Assembly (NCBI RefSeq): GCF_030815955.1 | Contig: NZ_JAUSXK010000001.1 | Coordinates: forward strand, 1,426,001-1,490,000 | Direction: 5' to 3' | Length of the DNA stretch: 64,000 bases | From: Microbacterium murale | GTDB taxonomy: Bacteria > Actinomycetota > Actinomycetes > Actinomycetales > Microbacteriaceae | Shown: piece by piece, positions 56,287 to 64,000 of the stretch | Numbering within the stretch: the stretch's first letter is position 1 | Layout: each line of letters starts with the position of its first letter | Position numbers and translations under genes: made by a program | Notes under the pieces: model-generated | What the model was told of the DNA's origin: nothing | Database searches by the model: none | Seen by the model: only the letters and a program-made list of their open reading frames with translations

Positions 56287-57230
56287 CTCACTCATCATCG
56301 TTCGACGTCGCCCATCTCGCCAACGTTGAGCTCCTCACGCCCACGCCCGCGGAAAGCCGGTGGTTCTTCGAAGAACTGTTGGCGATGCGGGTTGTCGCCG
56401 AGCACGGCGACTCGGTCTACCTGCGCACGTGGGACGACTACGAGGTGTACACGATCAAGCTCACCGCCTCGGATGCCGCCGGCGTCGGCCGCACGTCCTA
56501 TCGGGCGTCTTCGCAGGAGGCGCTCGAGCGACGTGTCGCCGCGATCGAGGCGACCGGGCTCGGAAAAGGATGGGTCGATGGCGAGGTCGGCACCGGCCGC
56601 ACTTTCACGTTCACCGACCCGGATGGCCATGACATGGGCATCTACTACGACACCGAGCGCTACGTCGCCACCGACGACAAGCCTGCGCTCAAGAACCAGG
56701 CATCACGATTCCCCGGGCGCGGCGTCAACGCACGCCGCCTCGACCACATCAACTTCCTCGCGAAGGACGTCGAGGCCAACGGGGAGTTCATCGCGACGGC
56801 TCTGGCCGGCCGGGAGAGCGAGCGGATCCGCCAGGACGATGGCAAATTCGCGGCGTGGTGGTTCCATTTCGCGCAGAAGTCGTACGACGTGGTCTACTCC
56901 GACGACTGGACCAAGCACGGCAACCGACTGCACCACATCGCGTTCGCGCCTGACACCCGTGAAGACATCCTGAAGGCTGCCGACATCTTCCTCGAGAACG
57001 GCATCCACATCGAGTCGGGTCCGCACAAGCACGCGATCAACCAGACGTTCTTCCTCTACGTCTGGGAGCCCGGCGGCAACCGGATCGAGTTCGCTCAGGC
57101 CGGTGCGAGACTGCTGCTGGATCCGGATCAGCCCGTCGTCGAATGGTCGCAGGAGGAGCGCAAGAAGGGTCAGGCGTGGGGCATGAAGACGATCGAGTCG
57201 TTCCACACGCACGGGACGCCGGTCAACTGA
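56283..57230 (+). CDS. VOC-fold (type I) extradiol dioxygenase in the gal operon
   Basis: The 315-residue protein has two vicinal-oxygen-chelate modules. The C-terminal one carries the likely Fe or Mn ligands His155 (RLDHINF), His218 (LHHIAF) and Glu269 (GNRIEF), plus a second-sphere His around residue 248-250. Spacing and motifs resemble type I homoprotocatechuate/catechol 2,3-dioxygenases. It overlaps galD by ATGA, so it is cotranslated with gallate-pathway genes. Known gallate and 3-O-methylgallate dioxygenases are LigAB-like type II proteins, so a type I enzyme here would be a replacement. It might also cleave 3-O-methylgallate, protocatechuate or another triol. Confidence 0.75.
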   Translation: MTHSSSFDVAHLANVELLTPTPAESRWFFEELLAMRVVAEHGDSVYLRTWDDYEVYTIKLTASDAAGVGRTSYRASSQEALERRVAAIEATGLGKGWVDGEVGTGRTFTFTDPDGHDMGIYYDTERYVATDDKPALKNQASRFPGRGVNARRLDHINFLAKDVEANGEFIATALAGRESERIRQDDGKFAAWWFHFAQKSYDVVYSDDWTKHGNRLHHIAFAPDTREDILKAADIFLENGIHIESGPHKHAINQTFFLYVWEPGGNRIEFAQAGARLLLDPDQPVVEWSQEERKKGQAWGMKTIESFHTHGTPVN

Positions 57231-57248
57231 GACGCGAAGACACGAGAC

Positions 57249-57287
57249 GTAGGGGGGGTGTGCTCGAGATGAGCACACCCCCCCTAC
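57249..57287. terminator. Bidirectional terminator between the gal and pca operons
   Basis: GTAGGGGGGGTGTGCTC (57249-57265) pairs perfectly with the complementary 17 nt at 57271-57287, leaving a 5-nt loop. It lies between the convergent dioxygenase and pcaC genes. The pcaC stop codon (57284-57286) is inside the right arm. Confidence 0.75.
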
Positions 57288-57673
57288 CCCTGTTCAGAGA
57301 ACACGGCGTCCGCAAGGCGGAAGGCTGTGTTGGCGGCCGGAACGCCCGCGTAGATCGCCGACTGCAGGATCACCTCACGGATCTCATCGACGGTGAGCCC
57401 ATTGCGCAGCGCCGCATGCACGTGCATGACGAACTCCTCGTGATGTCCGAGCGCGATCATCGTTGAAAGCACCGCCACCGATCGGGCGCGACGGTCAAGA
57501 CCGGGGCGACTCCACACATCACCCCAGGCGACGCGGGTGATGAAGTCCTGGAAGTCGCTCGTGAACTCGGTGGTGTTCGCGATCGAACGATCGACGTGCT
57601 CGTCAGAGAGAACCTCGCGGCGCACTTCCATGCCCTGCGCGTATCGCTCGTCGTCAGAGAGTCGTGCGTTCAT
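57284..57673 (-). CDS. pcaC: 4-Carboxymuconolactone decarboxylase
   Basis: The 129-residue enzyme of the AhpD-like fold decarboxylates 4-carboxymuconolactone to beta-ketoadipate enol-lactone. Its VDEIREVILQSAIYAGVPAANTAFRLA segment and GHHEEFVMHV are typical of PcaC. It is a separate gene; many actinobacteria have a fused PcaL instead. Its ATG overlaps the pcaD stop by 4 nt, and its stop lies within the terminator hairpin. Confidence 0.9.
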   Translation of the reverse strand: MNARLSDDERYAQGMEVRREVLSDEHVDRSIANTTEFTSDFQDFITRVAWGDVWSRPGLDRRARSVAVLSTMIALGHHEEFVMHVHAALRNGLTVDEIREVILQSAIYAGVPAANTAFRLADAVFSEQG

Positions 57674-58452
57674 CGTGCGGCCTCCTCGGCGAAGAATGCG
57701 GTCAATACGGATGCCACGGCCTGCGGCTGCTCGGCCGCGGGAAGGTGTGCGGCGTCGGCGATGCGCACCGTCTTTCCGTGCCGCACCCCCGTGGCGATCT
57801 CAGCGGCGGATGATTCAGGGGTCACCTCGTCGTACTCCCCCCACGCCGCGAGCACCGGAGCACTGATCTCACCGAGACGATCGCGCACATCGAACTCTGC
57901 GAGAGCATCGCAGCAGAAGGCGTACCCTGCATCATCTGCGTCGCGGAGAGCATGCAGCAGCCGTCCGGTCAGCACTGGTTCGCGCTCCATCGATCCCGGC
58001 GCGAACCAGCGCTCGGCGGAACCGACGATAAGGGTGCCGGTGCCCATCTGCCGCACCTGCCGCGCGCGACCCTCCCATGCGGCGGCGTCGCCGATCTTCG
58101 CGCCGGAGCACATGATCGCTGCCGCATCGACGAGGCTCGGATGCCGCAGCAGAAGTTCGATCCCGACAGCACCGCCGAGTGAGATGCCGGCATAGCGGAT
58201 GCTGTCGGCGTCGAGGCCGGCGGCGGCATCAGCCACGGCATCCGCCAGTTCTGCGACGGTGAACCCCTCGGTGGGCGCTGGTGCAGTGCCGTGGCCGGGA
58301 AGATCCCAAGCGACGACGCGGTGCGACGTCTGGAGCAGCGGGATGACGTTCTCCCACAGGATGGTGGAGGTACCGAGCGAGGGCCCCAGCAGCAGCAGCG
58401 GGGCGCCGGACGGACCGACCGGCGCGGTCACGGTGATCCTCGGAACGGTCAC
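57670..58452 (-). CDS. pcaD: Beta-ketoadipate enol-lactone hydrolase
   Basis: The 260-residue alpha/beta hydrolase has GISLGGAVG with the nucleophilic Ser, an Asp in AWGEYDEVTP and a His in AAHLPAAEQP. It converts beta-ketoadipate enol-lactone to beta-ketoadipate. The GTG start at 58452 overlaps the pcaB stop (GTGA). It is free-standing and not fused to PcaC. Confidence 0.9.
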   Translation of the reverse strand: MTVPRITVTAPVGPSGAPLLLLGPSLGTSTILWENVIPLLQTSHRVVAWDLPGHGTAPAPTEGFTVAELADAVADAAAGLDADSIRYAGISLGGAVGIELLLRHPSLVDAAAIMCSGAKIGDAAAWEGRARQVRQMGTGTLIVGSAERWFAPGSMEREPVLTGRLLHALRDADDAGYAFCCDALAEFDVRDRLGEISAPVLAAWGEYDEVTPESSAAEIATGVRHGKTVRIADAAHLPAAEQPQAVASVLTAFFAEEAAR

Positions 58453-59789
58453 CGCTCCTCCTCCGACCTGGTGGGCGCGGACGCAAGATGCTCCGCCAGC
58501 CCGAGATAGCCCTCGGGGTCGAGCAGCTCGTCGACGTCGAGGGCCGCACCAGAGTCTCGAACGGCATCTGCGACCAGCGTGTGCAGGTCTTCACCGCCTG
58601 AAGCTGCAGCGACGATTCGAGTCACGGCATCCGTTCCGATCACAGGGGCGAGAGTGATCGAGAGCCGCTCGGCGAGGATGAGCCCGCCGGATACCGCGGC
58701 GTTGCGCGCGATCGCATCATGATCGATGTCGAGGCCGGCGATGAGCTCTGCGGCGAGCGCACTGGCGCCCAGGCTCAGCCGCAGCAGCTCTCGCAGCGTC
58801 TGCCATTCCGCGTGCCAGGCACCATCCGGGCGTTCGTCCACGGCGAGCGCCGAGGCGAGGTGCAAGGTCGCTCCCAGTTGCGGAGCACGAAGTGCGCTGG
58901 AACGGATCAACACGGCAGCCACCGGATTCTGCTTCTGCGGCATGGCGCTGGATCCTCCGCCCGCGCCTTCGGCGAGCTCGCCGATCTCGGTCCGGGCAGC
59001 GGTCGCGACGTCTGCGGCCATCTTCCCGAGGGCATCGAGCGTCTGCACGAGCGCGTCGCCGAGTTCGGTGACCGGCCAGCGAGAGGTGTGCCAGGGCGCC
59101 GAAGGCGCCTCCAGCTTCAGCTCCGCGGCGAATGCCCCGACGAGGCGCGCCGCTGTGTCGGCATCCGATCGTTCGACGAAGGCTGCAAGGGTACCCCCTG
59201 CGCCGGCGAGCTGAGCGGGCAACTGCACGCCGGCAAGGCGCACGAGTGCCCGGGCTACACCCTGCTGCCAGCCGGCGACGCGTGCACCGAGCGTCGTCGG
59301 AACGGCGTGCTGTGTGAGCGTGCGCGCCACGGTGAGGGTGTCTCGCTCCGCGACCGCCAGAGAGCGAAGAGAACGATCGAGCGCGGTGAGGCCGTCGCGG
59401 ATCTCGGCGACTGCGCGCGCGGCGACGAGCATCAAGGCCGAATCGATGATGTCCTGACTGGTCGCACCGCGATGCACCCACTCGGCGGCGTCGTCACCGA
59501 CCACGGCACGGAGCTTTTTCACGAGCGGGATGACGGGATTGCCACCGGCGCGACCGGCAGCCGCCAGATCCGCGACGGAGATGCCGTGCCCCTGCGCGAG
59601 CTCTCCGGCACCCGCCCAGCCGAGCGCCACGCCGATGCTGTCGACGATGGCTTCCGGCGGCGCCCCTACTTCACCCCAGGCACGGGCGAGCGCGATCTCA
59701 ACGGTGACGAGGGCGTCGCATACGACGGCGTCCGATACCGACCCGTCATGTCCGCTCGTGCCGGGAGACAGCAGTCCCTCGTCGATCAT
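58449..59789 (-). CDS. pcaB: 3-Carboxy-cis,cis-muconate cycloisomerase
   Basis: The 446-residue fumarase/aspartase-superfamily enzyme shows the signature GGSSAMPQKQNPVA. It makes 4-carboxymuconolactone from 3-carboxymuconate. The ATG at 59789 is placed 4 nt after AAGGAG; a GTG at 59792 is the alternative. Both overlap pcaG. The start and size fit PcaB rather than argininosuccinate lyase, and the pca context settles it. Confidence 0.9.
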   Translation of the reverse strand: MIDEGLLSPGTSGHDGSVSDAVVCDALVTVEIALARAWGEVGAPPEAIVDSIGVALGWAGAGELAQGHGISVADLAAAGRAGGNPVIPLVKKLRAVVGDDAAEWVHRGATSQDIIDSALMLVAARAVAEIRDGLTALDRSLRSLAVAERDTLTVARTLTQHAVPTTLGARVAGWQQGVARALVRLAGVQLPAQLAGAGGTLAAFVERSDADTAARLVGAFAAELKLEAPSAPWHTSRWPVTELGDALVQTLDALGKMAADVATAARTEIGELAEGAGGGSSAMPQKQNPVAAVLIRSSALRAPQLGATLHLASALAVDERPDGAWHAEWQTLRELLRLSLGASALAAELIAGLDIDHDAIARNAAVSGGLILAERLSITLAPVIGTDAVTRIVAAASGGEDLHTLVADAVRDSGAALDVDELLDPEGYLGLAEHLASAPTRSEEER

Positions 59790-60385
59790 CACTCTCCTTG
59801 ATCGCCCTCCGCGGCGCCTGCGAACCGGAGGAAGACAGTCTCGTTCTGCCCCTGCAGGCGGATCTCCTGGTGGAGGTATCCGTTCGGCAGACGTGTTGCG
59901 ATGAGCGTAGCGCGCTCCTCCTCGGTCAAGGACGACAACAGCGGGTCCGCGGCGAGCGCAGCCTCGTCGTCCGGCAGATAGATGCGGGTGTGCAGCTTGT
60001 CCGGCAGACCCCTGGCGTAGACGATGGTCGCGAAGAACGCGGCATGACCGGTGCCGGCGCCGGGGTTGCGCGTCCAGAACTCCCAGTGACCCTCGTCATC
60101 GGTGAAAGTGCGGCCGTATCCGGTGAAGCTGTGATCGTCGCGCCGGAAGCTGCCGCGAGCGCGCGGCACTTCCCCGTCGGCATCGCGGCTCCAGATCTCG
60201 ACGATCGAGTCCGGCACCGCTGCGCCATTGCCGTCGAGCACCCGTCCGGAGAGCACGATCGCACCGGGGCTGTGCGGGAAGGCGACCTGGTTCATCTTCT
60301 CGAACTCGGTGCCGTAGGCGAAGAAGGGGCCGACAGTCTGTCCGGCTGTCGGCTGGTGGGTCCTGGGGGCGGTCGGCGCAGGCAT
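59789..60385 (-). CDS. pcaG: Protocatechuate 3,4-dioxygenase, alpha subunit
   Basis: The 198-residue intradiol dioxygenase alpha subunit has TVGPFFAYG and DSIVEIWSRDADGE, and HTRIYLPDDE near the end; it keeps the fold but lacks the full Fe-ligand set, as usual for alpha subunits. The ATG at 60385 overlaps the pcaH stop by 4 nt. Confidence 0.9.
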   Translation of the reverse strand: MPAPTAPRTHQPTAGQTVGPFFAYGTEFEKMNQVAFPHSPGAIVLSGRVLDGNGAAVPDSIVEIWSRDADGEVPRARGSFRRDDHSFTGYGRTFTDDEGHWEFWTRNPGAGTGHAAFFATIVYARGLPDKLHTRIYLPDDEAALAADPLLSSLTEEERATLIATRLPNGYLHQEIRLQGQNETVFLRFAGAAEGDQGE

Positions 60386-61203
60386 CAGTGGTCTCCCTCT
60401 TCGGACTCGAACCAGGTGGCATCCGGGCCGTCTACGACGATGTCCCACTCATAACCCATGGAGAACTCCGGCACGGTGTAGTCGTGGTTGTAGCGTGCGA
60501 TGAGATTGTCCCGATCCCTCTGACGCGGGATCGTATTGTAGATCGGATCAAGTGCGAACAGCGGATCGCTGGGGAAGTACATCTGCGTGATGTTGCGCTG
60601 CGTGAAGCCCGTGCCGAACACCGAGAAGTGGATGTGCGCTGGGCGCCACGCGTTGACGTGGTTCTTCCAGGGGTACGGGCCCGGCTTTATGGTCGTGAAC
60701 TTGTACGCGCCATCATCATCGGTCACGATGCGCCCGGCACCGGTGAAGTTCGGATCGAGCGGTGCCGGATGCTGGTCCCGCTGATGGATGTAGCGTCCGG
60801 CGGCGTTCGCCTGCCAGATCTCCAGCAACTGGTTGCGGATCGGACGACCCCATGAGTCGAGGAGACGGCCCTGCACGGTGATGCGTTCTCCGAGCGGCTC
60901 GCCGGAATGCTGCAGCGTGAGGTCGGCTTCGATCGCCGCGACGTCGCGCTGCCCGTAGGCGGGCGACCAGAGTTCGATCGTCTCAGGGTCGACGAGCTTC
61001 GGGTTCTTCGTCGGATGCCGCAACACACTGGATCGGTACGGGGCGAAGTCGCGCGTGGTGCGATCGACATGCTCGCCCCGCGCCTCAGCTTCCGCTGCGC
61101 TGCGATGCGCTTCGGAGATCTCCTCGCTGATCTGCTGCTGTGTCGGCATGTCTGGTGATGCGAGCAGACTCTCGGGGGCTGCTGCCGATGAATCGGTGGT
61201 CAT
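60385..61203 (-). CDS. pcaH: Protocatechuate 3,4-dioxygenase, beta subunit
   Basis: The 272-residue catalytic beta subunit cleaves protocatechuate to 3-carboxymuconate. Iron-ligand motifs are visible: a Tyr in GRYIHQRDQ, a Tyr in KPGPYPWKNH and His residues in RPAHIHFSVFG. The ATG at 61203 follows AAGGAG. It is the first of the five leftward genes pcaHGBDC, ending in the shared terminator. pcaIJ and pcaF are not in the window. Confidence 0.9.
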   Translation of the reverse strand: MTTDSSAAAPESLLASPDMPTQQQISEEISEAHRSAAEAEARGEHVDRTTRDFAPYRSSVLRHPTKNPKLVDPETIELWSPAYGQRDVAAIEADLTLQHSGEPLGERITVQGRLLDSWGRPIRNQLLEIWQANAAGRYIHQRDQHPAPLDPNFTGAGRIVTDDDGAYKFTTIKPGPYPWKNHVNAWRPAHIHFSVFGTGFTQRNITQMYFPSDPLFALDPIYNTIPRQRDRDNLIARYNHDYTVPEFSMGYEWDIVVDGPDATWFESEEGDH

Positions 61204-61239
61204 AGGTGGGTCTCCTTATGGCGTCGCCTCGACGCTGCG

Positions 61240-61262
61240 GCTGATTCCAGCGTCCCATCAGC
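61240..61262. promoter_or_regulatory. Candidate IclR/PcaR operator upstream of pcaH
   Basis: GCTGAT (61240-61245) and ATCAGC (61257-61262) form a perfect inverted repeat with an 11-nt spacer in the 83-nt gap between the IclR gene and pcaH. A second palindrome, TCACTGAGTGA (61287-61297), overlaps the IclR stop codon. Assignment to the IclR protein is inference. Confidence 0.4.
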
Positions 61263-61286
61263 CTGCTGGAGACTCGTCGCCGATTC

Positions 61287-62042
61287 TCACTGAGTGATAC
61301 TCAGCTCATCTCTGAGATCTTTCGCCGCCTGAATCACCAACGGAGCGAGCCGTCGTTCATCGGCACGCTGCAGGCGGACTACCACGCCGATCGCTACCGG
61401 CGGCAGATCATCGACGCGCCCCAGTGCGGCGGCGACCGACACGTTGCCCAGCGTCATCTCCTCCCGCGTCGTCGCGAAGCCGCGGACGCGCGCGAGCTCG
61501 ATGTCGGCGCGCAATGCTGCTTCTGCCGTGATCGAAAGCGTGGTCTCTGCTTCGAGCTTCCGGTGGAAGTACTGCTCGAGCCAGACATCATCCCTCGTCG
61601 ACAGCAGGGCTTTTCCGACGCCGGTGGTGTGCAGCGGTTCACGGCTGCCCATTCTGCTGACCGTGGGGATCGAGCTGCGCCCGGTGACCCGGCCGACGAA
61701 GAGCGCATCCGAGCTCGCGGGGTCGGGGCCGTCGAGCACCGCGAGGTGCACGTTCTCGCCAGTGGCCTCATACAGCCGCATCATGTGCGGCAGAGCAGTC
61801 TCACGCAGGCGCAGCGAGAGCGGCGAGAGCTCGCCGAGCTCCCACAGTCGCGCTCCCACCGCGTAGCGGTGGGGGGGCAGGCGCACGAGCAGTCCGCGTT
61901 CGATCATCGTCGCGAGCAGTCGATGCAGCGTGGAGACCGCGAGCCCTGTGCACTCGGCGAGTTGGGCCGCTGTCAGATCCGGTGCGTCCTCATGGAAGCA
62001 GCCGAGCACCAGAAGCGCGCGGTCCAGCACCCCATCGCTCAT
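61287..62042 (-). CDS. IclR-family regulator of the pca operon (PcaR-like)
   Basis: The 251-residue IclR protein has LTAAQLAECTGLAVSTLHRLLATM for the helix-turn-helix and an effector domain with TTGVGKALLS and SVAAALGRVD. It lies directly upstream of pcaHGBDC on the same strand with an 83-nt gap, so it may be cotranscribed or drive its own promoter. IclR regulators such as PcaR and PcaU use beta-ketoadipate or protocatechuate as effector. Confidence 0.8.
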   Translation of the reverse strand: MSDGVLDRALLVLGCFHEDAPDLTAAQLAECTGLAVSTLHRLLATMIERGLLVRLPPHRYAVGARLWELGELSPLSLRLRETALPHMMRLYEATGENVHLAVLDGPDPASSDALFVGRVTGRSSIPTVSRMGSREPLHTTGVGKALLSTRDDVWLEQYFHRKLEAETTLSITAEAALRADIELARVRGFATTREEMTLGNVSVAAALGRVDDLPPVAIGVVVRLQRADERRLAPLVIQAAKDLRDELSITQ

Positions 62043-62056
62043 CCTGCATCCTTCGC

Positions 62057-62077
62057 TCGATTCTGCGGATCGATTCT
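62057..62077. repeat. Short direct repeat in the IclR/IclR divergent gap
   Basis: TCGATTCT occurs at 62057-62064 and 62070-62077, a 13-nt period. It lies just upstream of the leftward IclR start and may be an operator half-site pair. Confidence 0.35.
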
Positions 62078-62100
62078 TCTCGGTTCGAGGCTACCGGCAC

Positions 62101-62142
62101 GCGTCAGGCCCTCGTACGGCTGACGCCGTCGCGTGATAGATC
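62101..62142 (+). promoter_or_regulatory. Inverted repeat and -10 element upstream of the second IclR gene
   Basis: GCGTCAG (62101-62107) and CTGACGC (62120-62126) are perfectly complementary with a 12-nt spacer. TAGATC (62137-62142) would be a -10 element placing transcription start at or next to the ATG at 62150, so the mRNA may be leaderless; no Shine-Dalgarno sequence is seen. Confidence 0.4.
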
Positions 62143-62149
62143 TAGACCG

Positions 62150-62899
62150 ATGGCAAACTCCCTGTCCGGCGACTCGATGACCGAGCGCATCGTCCGTGTG
62201 CTCGACACGTTCACGATCGACCGCACCGTCCAGACCGCCACCGAGATCGCCGCCCGCGCCGACCTGCCGGTATCCAGCGCGCATCGCATCGTGGGCGACC
62301 TGATCGACGCGGGTCTGCTGGAGCGCGATGAGGACAAGCGCGTCCGCCTCGGCCTGCGTCTGTGGGAGCTCGCTCTGCGCGGCTCGAGCGCACTGCGATT
62401 GCGCCAGGCTGCATTGCCGCACATGGAGCACGTGCAGGCGCTGATCCGCGAACACACCCAGCTCGCCGTGCTCGAGCATGAGGAGGCCCTCTTCCTCGAG
62501 CGGCTGTCGCATCCGGATGCCGGCGCCAACATCACGCGCATCGCGGGCCGCCTTCCCGTGCACGCGTCGTCGTCGGGTCTGGTGCTGCTCGCCCATGCCG
62601 ACCCTTCGATCAGGGAACGAGTCCTCGCCGGACCGCTGCGCGCCGTCGCGCGCGAGACGGCGACGGATGCCGCAACCCTGCGTGCAGTGCTCGCATCGAT
62701 CCGGCGACACGGATACGTCATCGCGCCGGGATCCATAGAAGCCGTCTCCACTGGCGTCGCTGTGCCGGTGCGCGATCACGGCGAGGTCGTCGCTGCGCTC
62801 TCGGTCGTGCTGCCACGCGAGAGCGCGACGAGTGCTGCGGTCGACGCACTGCTGGACGCCGCCACGGCCATCGAGCAAGACCTCAATCTGTCGCGCTGA
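62150..62899 (+). CDS. IclR-family regulator of pobA (PobR-like)
   Basis: The 249-residue IclR protein has QTATEIAARADLPVSSAHRIVGDL as helix-turn-helix and an effector domain with HASSSGLVLLAH and STGVAVPVRD. It is 122 nt upstream of pobA on the same strand, so it is probably the activator of 4-hydroxybenzoate hydroxylase. Start chosen at 62150; an ATG at 62177 is the alternative. It is more like the IclR gene at 34354 than like the pca one. Confidence 0.8.
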   Translation: MANSLSGDSMTERIVRVLDTFTIDRTVQTATEIAARADLPVSSAHRIVGDLIDAGLLERDEDKRVRLGLRLWELALRGSSALRLRQAALPHMEHVQALIREHTQLAVLEHEEALFLERLSHPDAGANITRIAGRLPVHASSSGLVLLAHADPSIRERVLAGPLRAVARETATDAATLRAVLASIRRHGYVIAPGSIEAVSTGVAVPVRDHGEVVAALSVVLPRESATSAAVDALLDAATAIEQDLNLSR

Positions 62900-63021
62900 C
62901 TCCCATTCAACGGGAAAGTGACGAGGGCGCGATGTGCGCACGGCACACTGGTCGACAAGCGGATGCCGATACCGGAGATCGCCCGCTCAGAACCCCGCAG
63001 AACACCGTCGAAGGAGACGCC

Positions 63022-64000
63022 ATGAGCGCAGGCGCACCGCACTCCCAGAAGATCCGCACTCAGGTCGCGATCGTCGGAGCGGGGCCCGCCGGCCTCATCC
63101 TCTCCCACCTGCTCGCCGACGCCGGCGTCGAGTCCATCATCATCGACCAGCGCTCACGCGACGAGATCGAGTCGACGATCCGCGCCGGAATCCTTGAGCA
63201 GGGCACGGTCGACCTGCTCACCGCGATCGATCCGAACTCACGCGTCAACACGGTCGGGAACCGCCACGACGGTATCGAACTGCGCTTCCAAAGCGAGGGG
63301 CACCGCATCGACTTCCCCGGCCTGGTGGGTCGTAGCGTCTGGCTCTATCCGCAGCATGAGGTGCTCAAGGACATGCTGCGGTTGCGCCTCGACGCGGGTC
63401 AGGATCTGCGCTTCGGCGTCACTGCAACCCGAGTCGAGGGCGTCGAGACCGATACCCCGTGCGTCGTCGCGACCACCGCGGACGGCGAGGAGATCACGAT
63501 CGAGGCCGAGTTCGTCGTCGGGGCCGACGGTTCGCGCTCGGTCGTGCGGCCCGCCGTAACCGGCTCGTCCACCGGCGGTTTCTTCCGCGAGTACCCGTTC
63601 GCCTGGTTCGGCATCCTGACCGAAGCGCCGCCGTCGGCAGATGAACTGATCTACAGCAACTCCCCGAACGGCTTCGCCCTCATCAGCCAGCGCAGCCCGG
63701 AGGTGCAGCGCATGTACTTCCAGTGCGACCCCGACGCCGACCCGAACGCGTTGAGCGAGGACGAGATCTGGGAAACGCTGCAGGCCCGCGTGCCGGGCAC
63801 CGCCCTCAAGGAGGGCAGGATCTTCCAGCGCGACGTGCTGCGCTTCCGCAGCTTCGTGGCGCACGAACTCCGTCGCGGTCGCGCGGCCCTCGTCGGCGAT
63901 GCCGCTCACACTGTGCCGCCGACCGGGGCGAAGGGGATGAACCTGGCGGTCGCCGATGTTGTCCTGCTCGCTCGCGCCCTGCGCTCGCTGTTCAGCGAGA
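63022..64000 (+). CDS. pobA: 4-Hydroxybenzoate 3-monooxygenase, 3' end outside window
   Basis: This flavoprotein hydroxylates 4-hydroxybenzoate to protocatechuate with NAD(P)H. The visible 326 residues include GAGPAGL (dinucleotide motif), LYPQHEVLKDML, the DG motif VGADGSRSVVR and the GD motif GDAAHTVPPTGAKGMNLA. About 70 residues are missing at the window edge; the reading frame is otherwise intact. The ATG at 63022 follows AAGGAG. It feeds the pca operon next to it. Confidence 0.9.
   Translation, partial: MSAGAPHSQKIRTQVAIVGAGPAGLILSHLLADAGVESIIIDQRSRDEIESTIRAGILEQGTVDLLTAIDPNSRVNTVGNRHDGIELRFQSEGHRIDFPGLVGRSVWLYPQHEVLKDMLRLRLDAGQDLRFGVTATRVEGVETDTPCVVATTADGEEITIEAEFVVGADGSRSVVRPAVTGSSTGGFFREYPFAWFGILTEAPPSADELIYSNSPNGFALISQRSPEVQRMYFQCDPDADPNALSEDEIWETLQARVPGTALKEGRIFQRDVLRFRSFVAHELRRGRAALVGDAAHTVPPTGAKGMNLAVADVVLLARALRSLFSE

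Noticed and set aside
56283..57230. VOC dioxygenase as a plain homoprotocatechuate 2,3-dioxygenase
   Set aside because: Motif similarity supports the fold and metal site, but no homoprotocatechuate-pathway genes are present and the gene is coupled to galD, so the substrate was left open.
57284..58452. PcaL, the fused decarboxylase/hydrolase
   Set aside because: pcaD and pcaC are separate frames with an ATGA overlap, each full length.

Overview
This 64 kb window is high-GC DNA with dense, strand-clustered operons, many 4-nt ATGA/GTGA gene overlaps and strong Shine-Dalgarno sites. The gene content and families (PcaHGBDC, hydroxycinnamate CoA-deacetylation sets, FdhF/FdhD pair, PaaX, IclR, MarR regulators) fit a soil actinobacterium, most likely of the Microbacterium type; that placement is inferred from gene content and style, not from a marker gene. 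No rRNA, tRNA, insertion sequence, prophage or CRISPR array was seen, and no gap without a gene exceeds about 300 bases.

Layout. 1-5.9 kb: the end of an alpha/beta hydrolase, then a NitT/TauT-type ABC importer with a PaaX-like regulator. 5.9-10.3 kb: hydroxycinnamate set A (CoA ligase, MaoC hydratase, amidohydrolase, SDR) with a divergent MarR gene. 10.3-21 kb: a sugar or polyol operon read leftwards (split transketolase, Zn-alcohol dehydrogenase, RbsABC-like importer, two SDRs, a TIM-barrel isomerase/epimerase and an aldehyde dehydrogenase). 21-28 kb: an aldehyde dehydrogenase with a MarR gene, the molybdenum formate dehydrogenase FdhF with FdhD, and a CynX/NimT-type MFS carrier. 28-32.7 kb: a livGFHMK branched-chain-type ABC importer.

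32.9-53.6 kb is the heart of the window. Four LigM/DesA-like tetrahydrofolate (THF)-dependent aromatic O-demethylases are interleaved with the C1 and folate genes metF, purU, folD, folE, pabAB and a MetE-like methyltransferase. Between them lies hydroxycinnamate set B, which has the four enzyme families of set A plus an acyl-CoA dehydrogenase. 53.7-57.2 kb is a rightward operon galB-galC-galD followed, with a 4-nt overlap, by a VOC-fold (type I) extradiol dioxygenase. 57.3-64 kb carries pcaHGBDC, two IclR regulators and the start of pobA.

Read together, the region looks like a funnel for methoxylated plant phenolics. Hydroxycinnamates would be shortened to benzoates by the two CoA-dependent deacetylation sets. 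Methoxy groups would be moved to THF by the O-demethylases. Methyl-THF would then be oxidised by MetF and FolD to formyl-THF, PurU would release formate and free THF, and FdhF would oxidise formate to CO2; a MetE-like enzyme could instead make methionine. FolE and PabAB would raise the folate pool. The resulting protocatechuate would enter the pca branch and gallate the gal branch. The most novel-looking element is the VOC dioxygenase, which sits where a LigAB-type gallate or 3-O-methylgallate dioxygenase would be expected; no LigAB-type gene is present in the window.
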